From contig JAKQEQ010000048.1 in the NCBI GenBank assembly GCA_029556545.1, positions 1-6,197 of the forward strand: 6,197 nt of DNA, given 5' to 3'. This DNA comes from Candidatus Hydrogenedentota bacterium. Its GTDB lineage: Bacteria > Hydrogenedentota > Hydrogenedentia > Hydrogenedentales > JAGMZX01. How positions within the stretch are numbered: the first letter of the stretch is position 1; every line of letters starts with the position of its first letter. This document shows, piece by piece, positions 1 to 5,491 of the stretch. The position numbers and the translations under genes are program-made. Under the pieces are notes generated by a model. It made no database searches, was not told the origin of the DNA, and saw only the letters and a program-made list of their open reading frames with translations.

Positions 1-1623
1 CCACGTGCGGGGATGGTTCGGCTCGAAGGTCACGAAACGGGACGAATCCCCGACGGCGCGTTCCATGTAGATCATGAGGCGCCGGACGTTCACCCGGTCC
101 ACGGCGGACGGCTGCTGGAGCAGCGTCCGCTGCCCCCAGACGTTCACGCCGGAGTCCGGGAACACGGCGATGACGTTGACGCCTTCAGGATAGAGCACGT
201 CGCGGTCGGCGCGTTGCGTGAGATACGCCACGCCCTGGACGTTGAAAACGCGGCCCCGGTCGATGCCCGCGGGCGCAGACCATACGTAGGCTTTCTGGTC
301 GTTCCGGGCGTAGCAGCCCGCAACCGCGCCCGACGGCGGCACGAGCTTCTCATGGCCGCTGATCGGGTCCTGGATGCGCAGCCACGGCCAGTACACCGCG
401 CCGTAGGACGAGTTGAACGCCTCGTGGCTGTAGCCGCCCTGGCCGCGCCGGAAGTCCAACGCCTCTTGCGGCGTCAGGCCCATCGGCGTGTCCAGGATGC
501 AGAACACGTCCTTGCGCAGTTCGGCGTAGGTGAGAGCGGCGTTCAGGACCGCGCCCGTGGTCACGCCGGGGATGCACAGGAGGTTCAGGTCGAACACGTC
601 CTCGAAGGCGCTGAAGCCGGTATGCTGGGAATGGTCGCCAATGTAGTCCTCGTCGGCAAGGCCGGCGAGGCCGTCATCGCCGCCAGTGAGCGTGAACTGG
701 CCCACGGCGGGCCGGTGCTGTGCCGTGGCGGTCCCCGTGGTCTTGTCCTCGACCGTGATGTATTCCGAGTCGCCGTTCACGGCGAGTTCGACGTAATTCG
801 CCGCGGTCGGCGACATGGACAGATCCTTGAAGACCTCGACGATCTCGTTCCTGTGCCGGACGATGAGGTTGAACTCCGTATCTGGAGACCGCGAACCGTT
901 CTCCAGTTGCACGGCAATGCGGTCGCCCCATACGCCCTCGTCCACGGCCCGGATCGACAGCGCGTCCTGCGGGTCCAATCCGCCCGCGAGGTGAGTCACC
1001 GCGGCAGGCGTCACCACGCCGGTATCCGTCCCGGCAACCGTGACCAGCGCCGCGGCTTCCGTCTTGGCCATGACAGCGGCCACGACCTGAGCGACGGTAG
1101 AAGTCGCGTTGCCCTCGTTGTCTGTGGCGAGGTTCACGGTGATCGCCTCGCCCGTCACTTCGACCGACAACGGGGTGTCGTTGCCGAAGGCCGCAAGGGT
1201 GACGGCGATGTCGTTGCCCGCCGCGCCTGCCGTCACGGCCTGCCAGAGGATGCGGTCCGTGCCGGATGCGCCCGTCGCGAGCGATGCCTTGACGGTGTTT
1301 CGGTTCTTGAGCGTGACAGCGCTGCGCACCGCGCTGAGCGTGGTCTTGTCCAGCGGGTCGGTGTAGTGGGCGATGCGGTTCACCCAGAGCTGCGCGCCGC
1401 CGTTGTCGAAGAAAGCGCGCGCGGCGTAGGCGAGGTAGCCCGACTGGACATAGCCGCCGAAACGCCGGACGAACTGTTCCCAACTGGTCACGAGCGTCGG
1501 CTTGTTGATCGGGCCGCGTTCCGCGACGCCGAGCATGCCGCACGCGGACGTGGACAACTGTTTGACGTAGTAGCTGAAATCCGTTTCGCGGATGGTGACG
1601 CCGGGAGAAAGATAGGTGGGCAT
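1..1623 (-). CDS. Phage tail sheath protein, C-terminus cut off by window edge
   Basis: Subunit of the contractile sheath that polymerises around the tail tube and shortens at infection to drive the tube through the host envelope. My translation of the complement from the ATG at 1621-1623 is open for 541 codons to the window edge. The N-terminus has the typical sheath start (YLSPGVTIRE, residues 4-13). It is followed by AERGPINKPTLVTSWEQF (34-51) and YLAYAARAFFDNGG (63-76), a block typical of sheath proteins. A variable insertion occupies roughly residues 85-300. The subtilisin-like sheath core follows (DTPMGLTP near 378, SSYGAVYWPWL near 403). The C-terminal domain begins near RTLLQQPSAVDRVNVRRLMIY (about 495-515). 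Roughly the last 100 residues expected for the family are missing. An AAGGAG ribosome binding site (1631-1636) lies 7 nt before the ATG, inside the end of the preceding gene. Its presence makes the virion a myovirus-type particle or tail-like device. Identification is secure. Confidence 0.95.
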   Translation of the reverse strand, partial: MPTYLSPGVTIRETDFSYYVKQLSTSACGMLGVAERGPINKPTLVTSWEQFVRRFGGYVQSGYLAYAARAFFDNGGAQLWVNRIAHYTDPLDKTTLSAVRSAVTLKNRNTVKASLATGASGTDRILWQAVTAGAAGNDIAVTLAAFGNDTPLSVEVTGEAITVNLATDNEGNATSTVAQVVAAVMAKTEAAALVTVAGTDTGVVTPAAVTHLAGGLDPQDALSIRAVDEGVWGDRIAVQLENGSRSPDTEFNLIVRHRNEIVEVFKDLSMSPTAANYVELAVNGDSEYITVEDKTTGTATAQHRPAVGQFTLTGGDDGLAGLADEDYIGDHSQHTGFSAFEDVFDLNLLCIPGVTTGAVLNAALTYAELRKDVFCILDTPMGLTPQEALDFRRGQGGYSHEAFNSSYGAVYWPWLRIQDPISGHEKLVPPSGAVAGCYARNDQKAYVWSAPAGIDRGRVFNVQGVAYLTQRADRDVLYPEGVNVIAVFPDSGVNVWGQRTLLQQPSAVDRVNVRRLMIYMERAVGDSSRFVTFEPNHPRTW

Positions 1624-1626
1624 GGG

Positions 1627-1941
1627 TCAGCTCCTTTTCCTGCGCGCGACGCGCGCGGTGTCCGGGGCGGCCGCCTGGCCGGAATCGAATCCGAGTCGGC
1701 TGCGGACGGCGCTTTCCAACGCTGGGTCGGTCGGGACGCCGGGGGGCTGCGGCGTGTCGGCAACAGCGGTCTCGTTAACAGGGGTCAGGCTCACGGCGCC
1801 GCGCCGGGCTGCGGCCTGCATCTCCGCAGACACATCGTCGCCGGGCAGACGCAGGACTTGACGCGGCCCCAGGTGCAGTCCGCGCCCGTTCCGCGTGTGC
1901 AGCGACAGCGGTTGGAACAGCAGGTTCTTCACTTCAATCAT
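1627..1941 (-). CDS. Small phage protein of unknown function, similar to the small gene after the capsid
   Basis: A 104-residue protein encoded between the tail terminator and the sheath. I do not recognise a named family. The N-terminal half looks like a small beta-rich fold (VKNLLFQPLSLHTRNGRGLHLG, then a turn to SAEMQAAARRGAVSLT). The C-terminal half is low in complexity, rich in Ala, Pro and Arg, and ends in a basic RVARRKRS tail. The N-terminal half aligns with the 115-residue product of 5492-5839: VKN, then GL-L-G, then S--MQ-A---G. The start at 1941 follows an AGAGGA site (1952-1957) separated by an A6-C5 run, a spacer of about 10 nt. It lies 16 nt after the tail-terminator stop and 3 nt before the sheath start, and its last codons carry the sheath ribosome binding site, so expression is probably coupled. 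There is no signal peptide or membrane segment. A structural or assembly role is inferred from position only. Confidence 0.85.
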   Translation of the reverse strand: MIEVKNLLFQPLSLHTRNGRGLHLGPRQVLRLPGDDVSAEMQAAARRGAVSLTPVNETAVADTPQPPGVPTDPALESAVRSRLGFDSGQAAAPDTARVARRKRS

Positions 1942-1957
1942 GGGGGTTTTTTCCTCT

Positions 1958-2512
1958 CTATGGCTGCGGACCGAAGACGGCGTCTTCGGCGACGCCGTCC
2001 CGGAACTCGAAAATCCGCGTGTCTATGAGCTTCCCCTCACGCACGGCGTCGCCATATACCGGGCAATCCTCGATACGGCACCGCCCCGATGCCTGCCGCA
2101 GGTTGGACAGGTTCACGCGGCGCCCCGCGCCCAGGGGGACAAGCAGGGTGAGGTTGAGCGCGCCCCGGTCGCCGACGGACAGCGTGGGGTGCGCCTGAAA
2201 GAAACGGACCGCCTTTTCCTGCATGTCGATGATCGACGGGGCGTCGCCCGCCGTGGCGATCAGGTCGAAGTCCAGGTGATACAGCCGGGGATGGGCCGTT
2301 TCCGTGAAGGTCATGGCGTCCCGGTCATCGAGAAGGAGAGGGGCTGGACAGCGGCGGGCGGCGTCTTCGATTGGCGTGGGGCCTTGCAGGACAAGACTCG
2401 GAACCTTGGGCGCCTCGAACACATCGTCCGGGGGGACGAGAACGGCATTGGGGGCAATCTCCGCCTTGACCAGGCGGATGAAGGTCTCGACCACTTCGCG
2501 CAACAGTGTCAT
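1958..2512 (-). CDS. Probable phage tail terminator protein
   Basis: A 184-residue protein, probably the ring that caps the head-proximal end of the tail tube and fixes tail length. The assignment rests on position, after a gp10-like tail-completion gene and before the sheath, and on overall pattern. An N-terminal helix (MTLLREVVETFIRLVKAE) is followed by beta strands with RLYHLDFDLIATAG. A helix for chain length and packing then follows (IIDMQEKAVRFFQAHPTLSV), and a C-terminal strand set contains NLSNLRQASGRCRIEDCPVYG. That order of elements fits terminator proteins, but no catalytic signature exists to confirm it. I chose the ATG at 2512 because a GGAG site (2521-2524) lies 8 nt upstream and the reading frame before it does not look coding. 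A longer in-frame start exists at 2614. The gene is separated from its expected upstream neighbour by the inserted FRG gene. An alternative is another minor tail or connector protein. Confidence 0.82.
   Translation of the reverse strand: MTLLREVVETFIRLVKAEIAPNAVLVPPDDVFEAPKVPSLVLQGPTPIEDAARRCPAPLLLDDRDAMTFTETAHPRLYHLDFDLIATAGDAPSIIDMQEKAVRFFQAHPTLSVGDRGALNLTLLVPLGAGRRVNLSNLRQASGRCRIEDCPVYGDAVREGKLIDTRIFEFRDGVAEDAVFGPQP
1971..1999 (-). repeat. Two overlapping, mutually exclusive inverted repeats in the end of the tail-terminator gene
   Basis: Two perfect inverted repeats share bases. GACGGCGTC (1976-1984) pairs with GACGCCGTC (1991-1999): 9 bp with a 6-nt loop. CCGAAGAC (1971-1978) pairs with GTCTTCGG (1982-1989): 8 bp with a 3-nt loop. 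In the minus-strand transcript they cannot form together. No U-run follows, so neither is a standard intrinsic terminator. They sit in the last codons of the tail-terminator gene, about 35-55 nt before the next start. GC-rich coding sequence can produce such repeats by chance. Confidence 0.5.
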
Positions 2513-2520
2513 TCGTTCGT

Positions 2521-2524
2521 CTCC
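2521..2524 (-). promoter_or_regulatory. Ribosome binding site that decides the tail-terminator start
   Basis: GGAG on the minus strand, 8 nt before the ATG at 2512. It supports this start over the longer in-frame ATG at 2614, which has no comparable site. Its first two bases also belong to the stem at 2523-2554, so the structure could limit translation. Confidence 0.65.
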
Positions 2525-2554
2525 GGTAAACCTCGTTCGGAGGTTACTTACCGG
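2523..2554. repeat. Bulged 12-bp inverted repeat upstream of the tail-terminator gene
   Basis: CCGGTA (2523-2528) pairs with TACCGG (2549-2554), and AACCTC (2529-2534) pairs with GAGGTT (2540-2545). This leaves a 5-nt loop (2535-2539) and a 3-nt bulge (2546-2548). In the minus-strand transcript the hairpin lies directly before the tail-terminator start and takes in part of its GGAG. On the plus strand no gene precedes it and no T-run follows, so it is not an obvious terminator. It could be an RNA control element, a processing site, or a remnant at the edge of the inserted segment. Confidence 0.55.
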
Positions 2555-2748
2555 AAAAGACCATGAGATTGGATGAAGGCGTGGCCGGAGTGCGACGGCA
2601 TGATCTATACTCATGTCCTCAATTGGAGGCGTTCAGGTGTACGCAGCGCAATGGACGGGTTATGAGAAGAAGGTTCTTATGCCGATCCCTATGAGAAGCC
2701 GACATTTCATGCGGCTCAATGTAATGTGAGGCGGTGGGGGTTAACCAG

Positions 2749-4035
2749 ATGAAATCGTTCAGCAGTCCACAATCCGCAGCTCGAGATGTCCACGAACTTC
2801 TGGACTACCTCTGGGATCAACACGAGCCTCACTTCCTGTATCGAGGACAAACACGCGAGTACCCCGGTCCGCTGTTACCCTCAGCCTACCGGGGGAAGCA
2901 CGTTGGTCTATCCTGCAGTACAGGCGCGCTTCATGCGCATGCCAGATCCCTGCGCGCAGTCGGCAGGAGATTCTGTGAGGTGCGGTTGTTCAAAAATTTC
3001 GACGACATCTTCCTCGCATACTCCTGTGAGGACACCATCCGGGATCATGATGAGGTGAGCTTGCTCCACAACATCACTTATCATGACGCTATGGCAAGGA
3101 GAATAGGAACTGAGGGTTTCGAGACGGCCATTCGCAGGTCGGTACATCCCGCTCTGCTAACGCGCTTCGAGCATCGCCTGCCGCTTTGGGAACGTGTCGT
3201 CACCGCGCAGCATAAGGGACTCCTTCGACTCAATGGAGCGAATCAGTTTTTTGGCTTTCGAGTCGGTCAAACATTGGCCCAGCATTACATCGAAAGTTCG
3301 GAGTTCCTTGACGCGACTCGCTCGCCGACCATTGCGGCATTCTTTGCAAACTACGCTGCGCCCGAAGTGGTTCGACAACAACATGGTCTCCATCACGACG
3401 CCTCGACCGAGATCGGGATCATATACCGCTTCTTCGCTCCTGCCGCGAATGACACGCCACTTCAATTCGACTACTATAGCGCACCGGGTTATATCGATGC
3501 CGTCGCGGTTGCTGAAACACTTGTCACCTCGCGCCCTGACAGCCAGACCACTTGGTCGCCCGATGACTTCATCTTCCTGTACAAGATGACCGGTGGTCAT
3601 CGCGATTGGAAGTTGCTCGCACTACCCAGCGGCAGCATTCCAGACACGAGGATTGGCCGCCAGGAGGCTGCCTTCTTAGTACCCGATGAAGTCCACGACG
3701 AAAGCCGCGACCCGCACACAGGCCACCAGCATGTGCGATATCAGGCAATAGAGGACCTATCGGCGAGAGATGGCGTGAATCTCTTCTACTTCCTGCGGCG
3801 GAGGACTGGTCTTGGAGACGCGAGGGTCTCCGAAAGCTACCTCTGGCCATCCGACGAGCAGCCCGAGCAAATGTTTACTGGGTTGTTCCACAACATGGTT
3901 GATGCGGAGGACATCATCCGATCTCGCAAGATTATCCTTGGACGGGTCTTTGAGCCTGATCACTGGTATCCCGCTCGCCATGATCTGATCCGCGAGAAGG
4001 CTCCGAATCTGACTGGACGGGGGATCGCCACCTAA
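2749..4035 (+). CDS. FRG-domain protein, cargo (moron-type) gene in a phage tail operon
   Basis: A 428-residue FRG-domain protein of unknown biochemical activity. Family signatures are visible. The FRG-type motif FLYRGQ lies at residues 29-34, followed by LLPSAYRG (42-49). A helical middle leads to AQHYIESSEFLDATRSP (177-193) and TIAAFFA (194-200), the conserved QHY-x-LD-T-SP-x-A-FFA block. RQEAAFLVP begins at 304, like the R-Q-A-F segment late in these domains. The final 100 residues look like a separate family-specific tail. No signal peptide or membrane segment is seen, so it is probably cytoplasmic. I favour the ATG at 2749, preceded by GGTGGGGG at 8 nt spacing. An in-frame GTG at 2734 would add five residues. 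It runs opposite to all the virion genes, is flanked by noncoding DNA, and has less GC-rich codon use (many ATA, AGG, TTT and GAT codons), all signs of separate acquisition. A role in host defence or superinfection exclusion is inferred from this cargo layout, not from sequence. Its TAA stop lies in an attC-like box. Confidence 0.93.
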   Translation: MKSFSSPQSAARDVHELLDYLWDQHEPHFLYRGQTREYPGPLLPSAYRGKHVGLSCSTGALHAHARSLRAVGRRFCEVRLFKNFDDIFLAYSCEDTIRDHDEVSLLHNITYHDAMARRIGTEGFETAIRRSVHPALLTRFEHRLPLWERVVTAQHKGLLRLNGANQFFGFRVGQTLAQHYIESSEFLDATRSPTIAAFFANYAAPEVVRQQHGLHHDASTEIGIIYRFFAPAANDTPLQFDYYSAPGYIDAVAVAETLVTSRPDSQTTWSPDDFIFLYKMTGGHRDWKLLALPSGSIPDTRIGRQEAAFLVPDEVHDESRDPHTGHQHVRYQAIEDLSARDGVNLFYFLRRRTGLGDARVSESYLWPSDEQPEQMFTGLFHNMVDAEDIIRSRKIILGRVFEPDHWYPARHDLIREKAPNLTGRGIAT

Positions 4036-4089
4036 CAAGCGGATCAACCTGACCACGCTGCGCGTCGCAGGTTATCCGCACCATTGAGC
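4030..4089 (+). repeat. Stem-loop after the FRG gene with integron attC-like layout
   Basis: The hairpin is GCGGAT (4039-4044), a single bulged C (4045), AACCTG (4046-4051), a loop with an inner ACGC/GCGT stem (4055-4058 with 4062-4065), then CAGGTT (4068-4073) and ATCCGC (4074-4079). Outside it, ACCTAAC (4030-4036) fits the attC R'' consensus RYYYAAC and includes the FRG stop codon. Seven bases separate it from TCAACCTG (L''-like), and CAGGTTA (L'-like) is followed after 8 bases by ATTGAGC (4083-4089), which fits GTTRRRY except for the first base. The extra C before AA in L'' is the attC hallmark that gives an extrahelical base. Against attC, the central spacers GCGGA and TCCGC pair with each other, and the core G is an A. 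A plain transcript-end hairpin is the alternative; no T-run follows. Confidence 0.4.
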
Positions 4090-4091
4090 GC

Positions 4092-4110
4092 TCAGGATAG
4101 TGCGTCCTGA
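4092..4110. repeat. Short 6-bp hairpin in the convergent intergenic region
   Basis: TCAGGA (4092-4097) and TCCTGA (4105-4110) are complementary with a 7-nt loop. The element lies between the convergent 3' ends of the FRG gene and the tail-completion gene. It lacks a T-run on either strand, so termination is possible but not demonstrated. The rest of the interval up to 4170 shows nothing recognisable beyond a short open frame on the minus strand. Confidence 0.35.
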
Positions 4111-4170
4111 CGGGTGAGGCGGTTGCTTGTCCGTAGTGGGGTTCGCGTACTATGCGCATTTTCGCCATCT

Positions 4171-4665
4171 TCACCCACCGTCGAGAGCTGCGCGGATGGC
4201 TCTGCGATAGTTGTCCGAGACCTGGTCGCGATACTTTTCCATCGTGGGATGCAGGAAGGGGCGCGGCGGGATGACGATGGTTGAGCCGTTCGGCATGGTG
4301 ATGGTCGCGCCATACTCCATGATCGCGGCGATGTTGACCATGTCTTCGCCGTCCTTGTTGACCGTCCCGCGCAGGAGTCCCACGAACGCATGGTCGGCCA
4401 AAATCCGCTGGGTGATGGAATTGAGCAGGAAGCCCGTATCGATAAGGGCCTTGCCGGAACCTTTGCGTTCGATGGTGCTCTCGGCCAGCGGCGGGAACGG
4501 CACGCCGCCCGGCGCCTGCGCAACGATGCCCCGCTTGATTTCCCTGACCAGCAACAGCGCGTTCTGAATGGTGGCCTGACGGATGGCTTTGGCGAACCGC
4601 GCGCCGGGGTTGTTCTCCAGCCGCGCCTTGACTTTATCCCAGTCTCCAAACCGTCTAACCGGCAT
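4171..4665 (-). CDS. HK97 gp10 / virion-morphogenesis-like tail-completion protein
   Basis: A 164-residue protein of the broad group that includes HK97 gp10 and the Mu and P2 virion morphogenesis or tail-completion proteins, which act at the head-tail joint. The family pattern is clear. A long N-terminal amphipathic helix (about 24-50) is followed by PFPPLAESTIERKGSGKALI (56-75) and DTGFLLNSI (76-84), the conserved LxxxTxxxKGSxxxLIDTGxLxxSI block. Then come IAAIMEYGA (112-120) and IPPRPFLHP (132-140), the usual EYG and PPRPFL signatures, and a C-terminal helix. The ATG at 4665 overlaps the stop of the preceding gene by 11 nt. Only a weak GTGAAG site precedes it, consistent with translational coupling. 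Length and position are normal for the family. It is the last virion gene before the inserted FRG gene, and its 3' end faces that gene's 3' end. Family membership is confident; the exact step in assembly is inferred. Confidence 0.9.
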   Translation of the reverse strand: MPVRRFGDWDKVKARLENNPGARFAKAIRQATIQNALLLVREIKRGIVAQAPGGVPFPPLAESTIERKGSGKALIDTGFLLNSITQRILADHAFVGLLRGTVNKDGEDMVNIAAIMEYGATITMPNGSTIVIPPRPFLHPTMEKYRDQVSDNYRRAIRAALDGG

Positions 4666-5020
4666 GATGCTTCACAAATTTGATCACCTTGTGCGTGATC
4701 GCGCCGAAAAGGCGTTCTTCTTTCACCGTCTGCACGCGGTACGTTTCCGCGCCCACCTGGATTCGGTCTTCCGGGCGCACGTCCGCGTCCGGCAATACAC
4801 AAGCCGTGGCGTCAATCTTCTGTGCAAGGTCTTCCGCGGGTGTCGGAACGAACTCCAAGGGGAGGGGATCGCCGACCGGTGCATACGGCGCATCGTCCGT
4901 GCCATACAACCGTTCGCCGTCCGAAGCCCGCAGCAGGACTGCGTTCTGACCGGACGCGAAAATCAAATCCCGCACATCCGCGCCCGCTTCGGCTTTCTCA
5001 TTCGGACTCAATAGGGCCAC
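4655..5020 (-). CDS. Probable head-closure (stopper) protein of the head-tail connector
   Basis: A 121-residue protein, probably the ring that closes the portal channel after packaging and receives the tail. The C-terminal half has the beta-rich pattern common in these proteins: CVLPDADVRPEDRIQVGAET (74-93), then YRVQTVKEERLFGAITHKVI, then FVKHH. That is a strand, the D-I-G-Y-V hairpin, and a closing strand with a basic end. The N-terminus is helical and shorter than in some relatives. The likely start is a GTG at 5020 with GGAGG (5031-5035) 10 nt upstream. An in-frame TTG a few codons later also overlaps the upstream stop and cannot be excluded. The gene overlaps the adaptor gene by 13 nt and the tail-completion gene by 11 nt, typical of a coupled connector block. 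The assignment rests on pattern plus gene order, so other head-tail joining functions are possible. Confidence 0.85.
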   Translation of the reverse strand: MALLSPNEKAEAGADVRDLIFASGQNAVLLRASDGERLYGTDDAPYAPVGDPLPLEFVPTPAEDLAQKIDATACVLPDADVRPEDRIQVGAETYRVQTVKEERLFGAITHKVIKFVKHHAG

Positions 5021-5487
5021 AGGTGCGGGTCCTCCAATGGTTCGAGGTCGATGCCCTGCTCGTAGAGGACGGGCCGGAATTCAGGAGAAATGATGTAGCC
5101 GTCGTCGTCATGGACGCCGGGCGTCATTTGCGCCACACGCTGCCGGTACTGGAGCGTGAGCGACTCTTCCAGTTCCGCCCACTGTTTGGGCTGACCCGTC
5201 TTATTGACGCTCTTGTCGCCGCTGGAGAAAGAGAACGCATTCGCCGTCGCTGCGCGCATAATCTGGCAGGCGTTGATTTGCCCCAGGAGCAGGAGCAGTT
5301 CCCGCGCTTCGCCTTCCGGCTCCGGCGTGATCTCTCCGCCCGTCACGGCAAGCGTGATGCGCAAGTCCCGTCCAAGACGGAGCGCCCCCTTCAAGAGACA
5401 CCGCGCCAGGACCTCGTCGGCGAAGAGGGTCTTCTCCGGGTCGGCGAGGTCCTGGCGCAGCGTGGATACTAAGTCCGCCAGCGGCAT
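5008..5487 (-). CDS. Probable head-tail adaptor (gp6-like connector) protein
   Basis: A 159-residue protein, mostly helical, probably the adaptor ring bound directly under the portal. The layout fits this class. MPLADLVSTLRQDLADPEKTLFADEVLARCLLKGALRL (first 38 residues) gives two helices joined by the F-x-D-E-x-L motif common to connectors. A strand pair follows (ITLAVTGGEITPEP), then a long helix (ARELLLLLGQINACQIMRAA) and a helix of the ELEESLTLQYRQRV type. The C-terminal arm is acidic and aromatic (ISPEFRPVLYEQG, ending PHLWPY). I chose the ATG at 5487, four bases after the stop of the upstream gene, because the longer open frame to 5568 overlaps that gene and its extra residues are Arg-rich and not coding-like. 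The site before the ATG is a weak GGGGTG, so it probably relies on coupling. It overlaps the next gene by 13 nt. Family assignment is by architecture and position, not by a diagnostic motif. Confidence 0.85.
   Translation of the reverse strand: MPLADLVSTLRQDLADPEKTLFADEVLARCLLKGALRLGRDLRITLAVTGGEITPEPEGEARELLLLLGQINACQIMRAATANAFSFSSGDKSVNKTGQPKQWAELEESLTLQYRQRVAQMTPGVHDDDGYIISPEFRPVLYEQGIDLEPLEDPHLWPY
5031..5035 (-). promoter_or_regulatory. Ribosome binding site supporting a GTG start for the stopper gene
   Basis: GGAGG on the minus strand, 10 nt before the GTG at 5018-5020 and inside the coding end of the adaptor gene. It is the reason for preferring GTG over the TTG a few codons downstream, though the spacing is slightly long. 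Confidence 0.5.
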
Positions 5488-5491
5488 GGGA

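Noticed and set aside
674-1543. Minus-strand open frame of 289 codons inside the sheath region
   Set aside because: It is another frame of the sheath gene; its product is Arg and Gly rich and repetitive, and the sheath frame explains the sequence.
1942-1952. A6-C5 run on the minus strand as a programmed frameshift site
   Set aside because: It lies after the tail-terminator stop and before the next ATG, so no ribosome is decoding it in frame; it is simply the spacer of a ribosome binding site.
13-2028. Very long plus-strand open frame of 671 codons
   Set aside because: It lies antisense to the sheath, the small gene and the tail-terminator gene, whose products have clear family features. Its product is rich in Arg, His, Gly and Val with no recognisable domain, as expected from the opposite strand of GC-rich genes.
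2606-2611. TATACT as a promoter for the FRG gene
   Set aside because: No acceptable -35 element lies at the usual distance and no extended -10 TG is present, so I do not annotate it as a promoter.
4092-4802. Minus-strand open frame of 236 codons
   Set aside because: It overlaps the stopper and gp10-like genes in another frame, and its product is Arg, Pro and Ser rich without family features.
4822-5472. Plus-strand open frame of 216 codons
   Set aside because: Antisense to the adaptor gene and the stopper gene; composition is that of a shadow frame.
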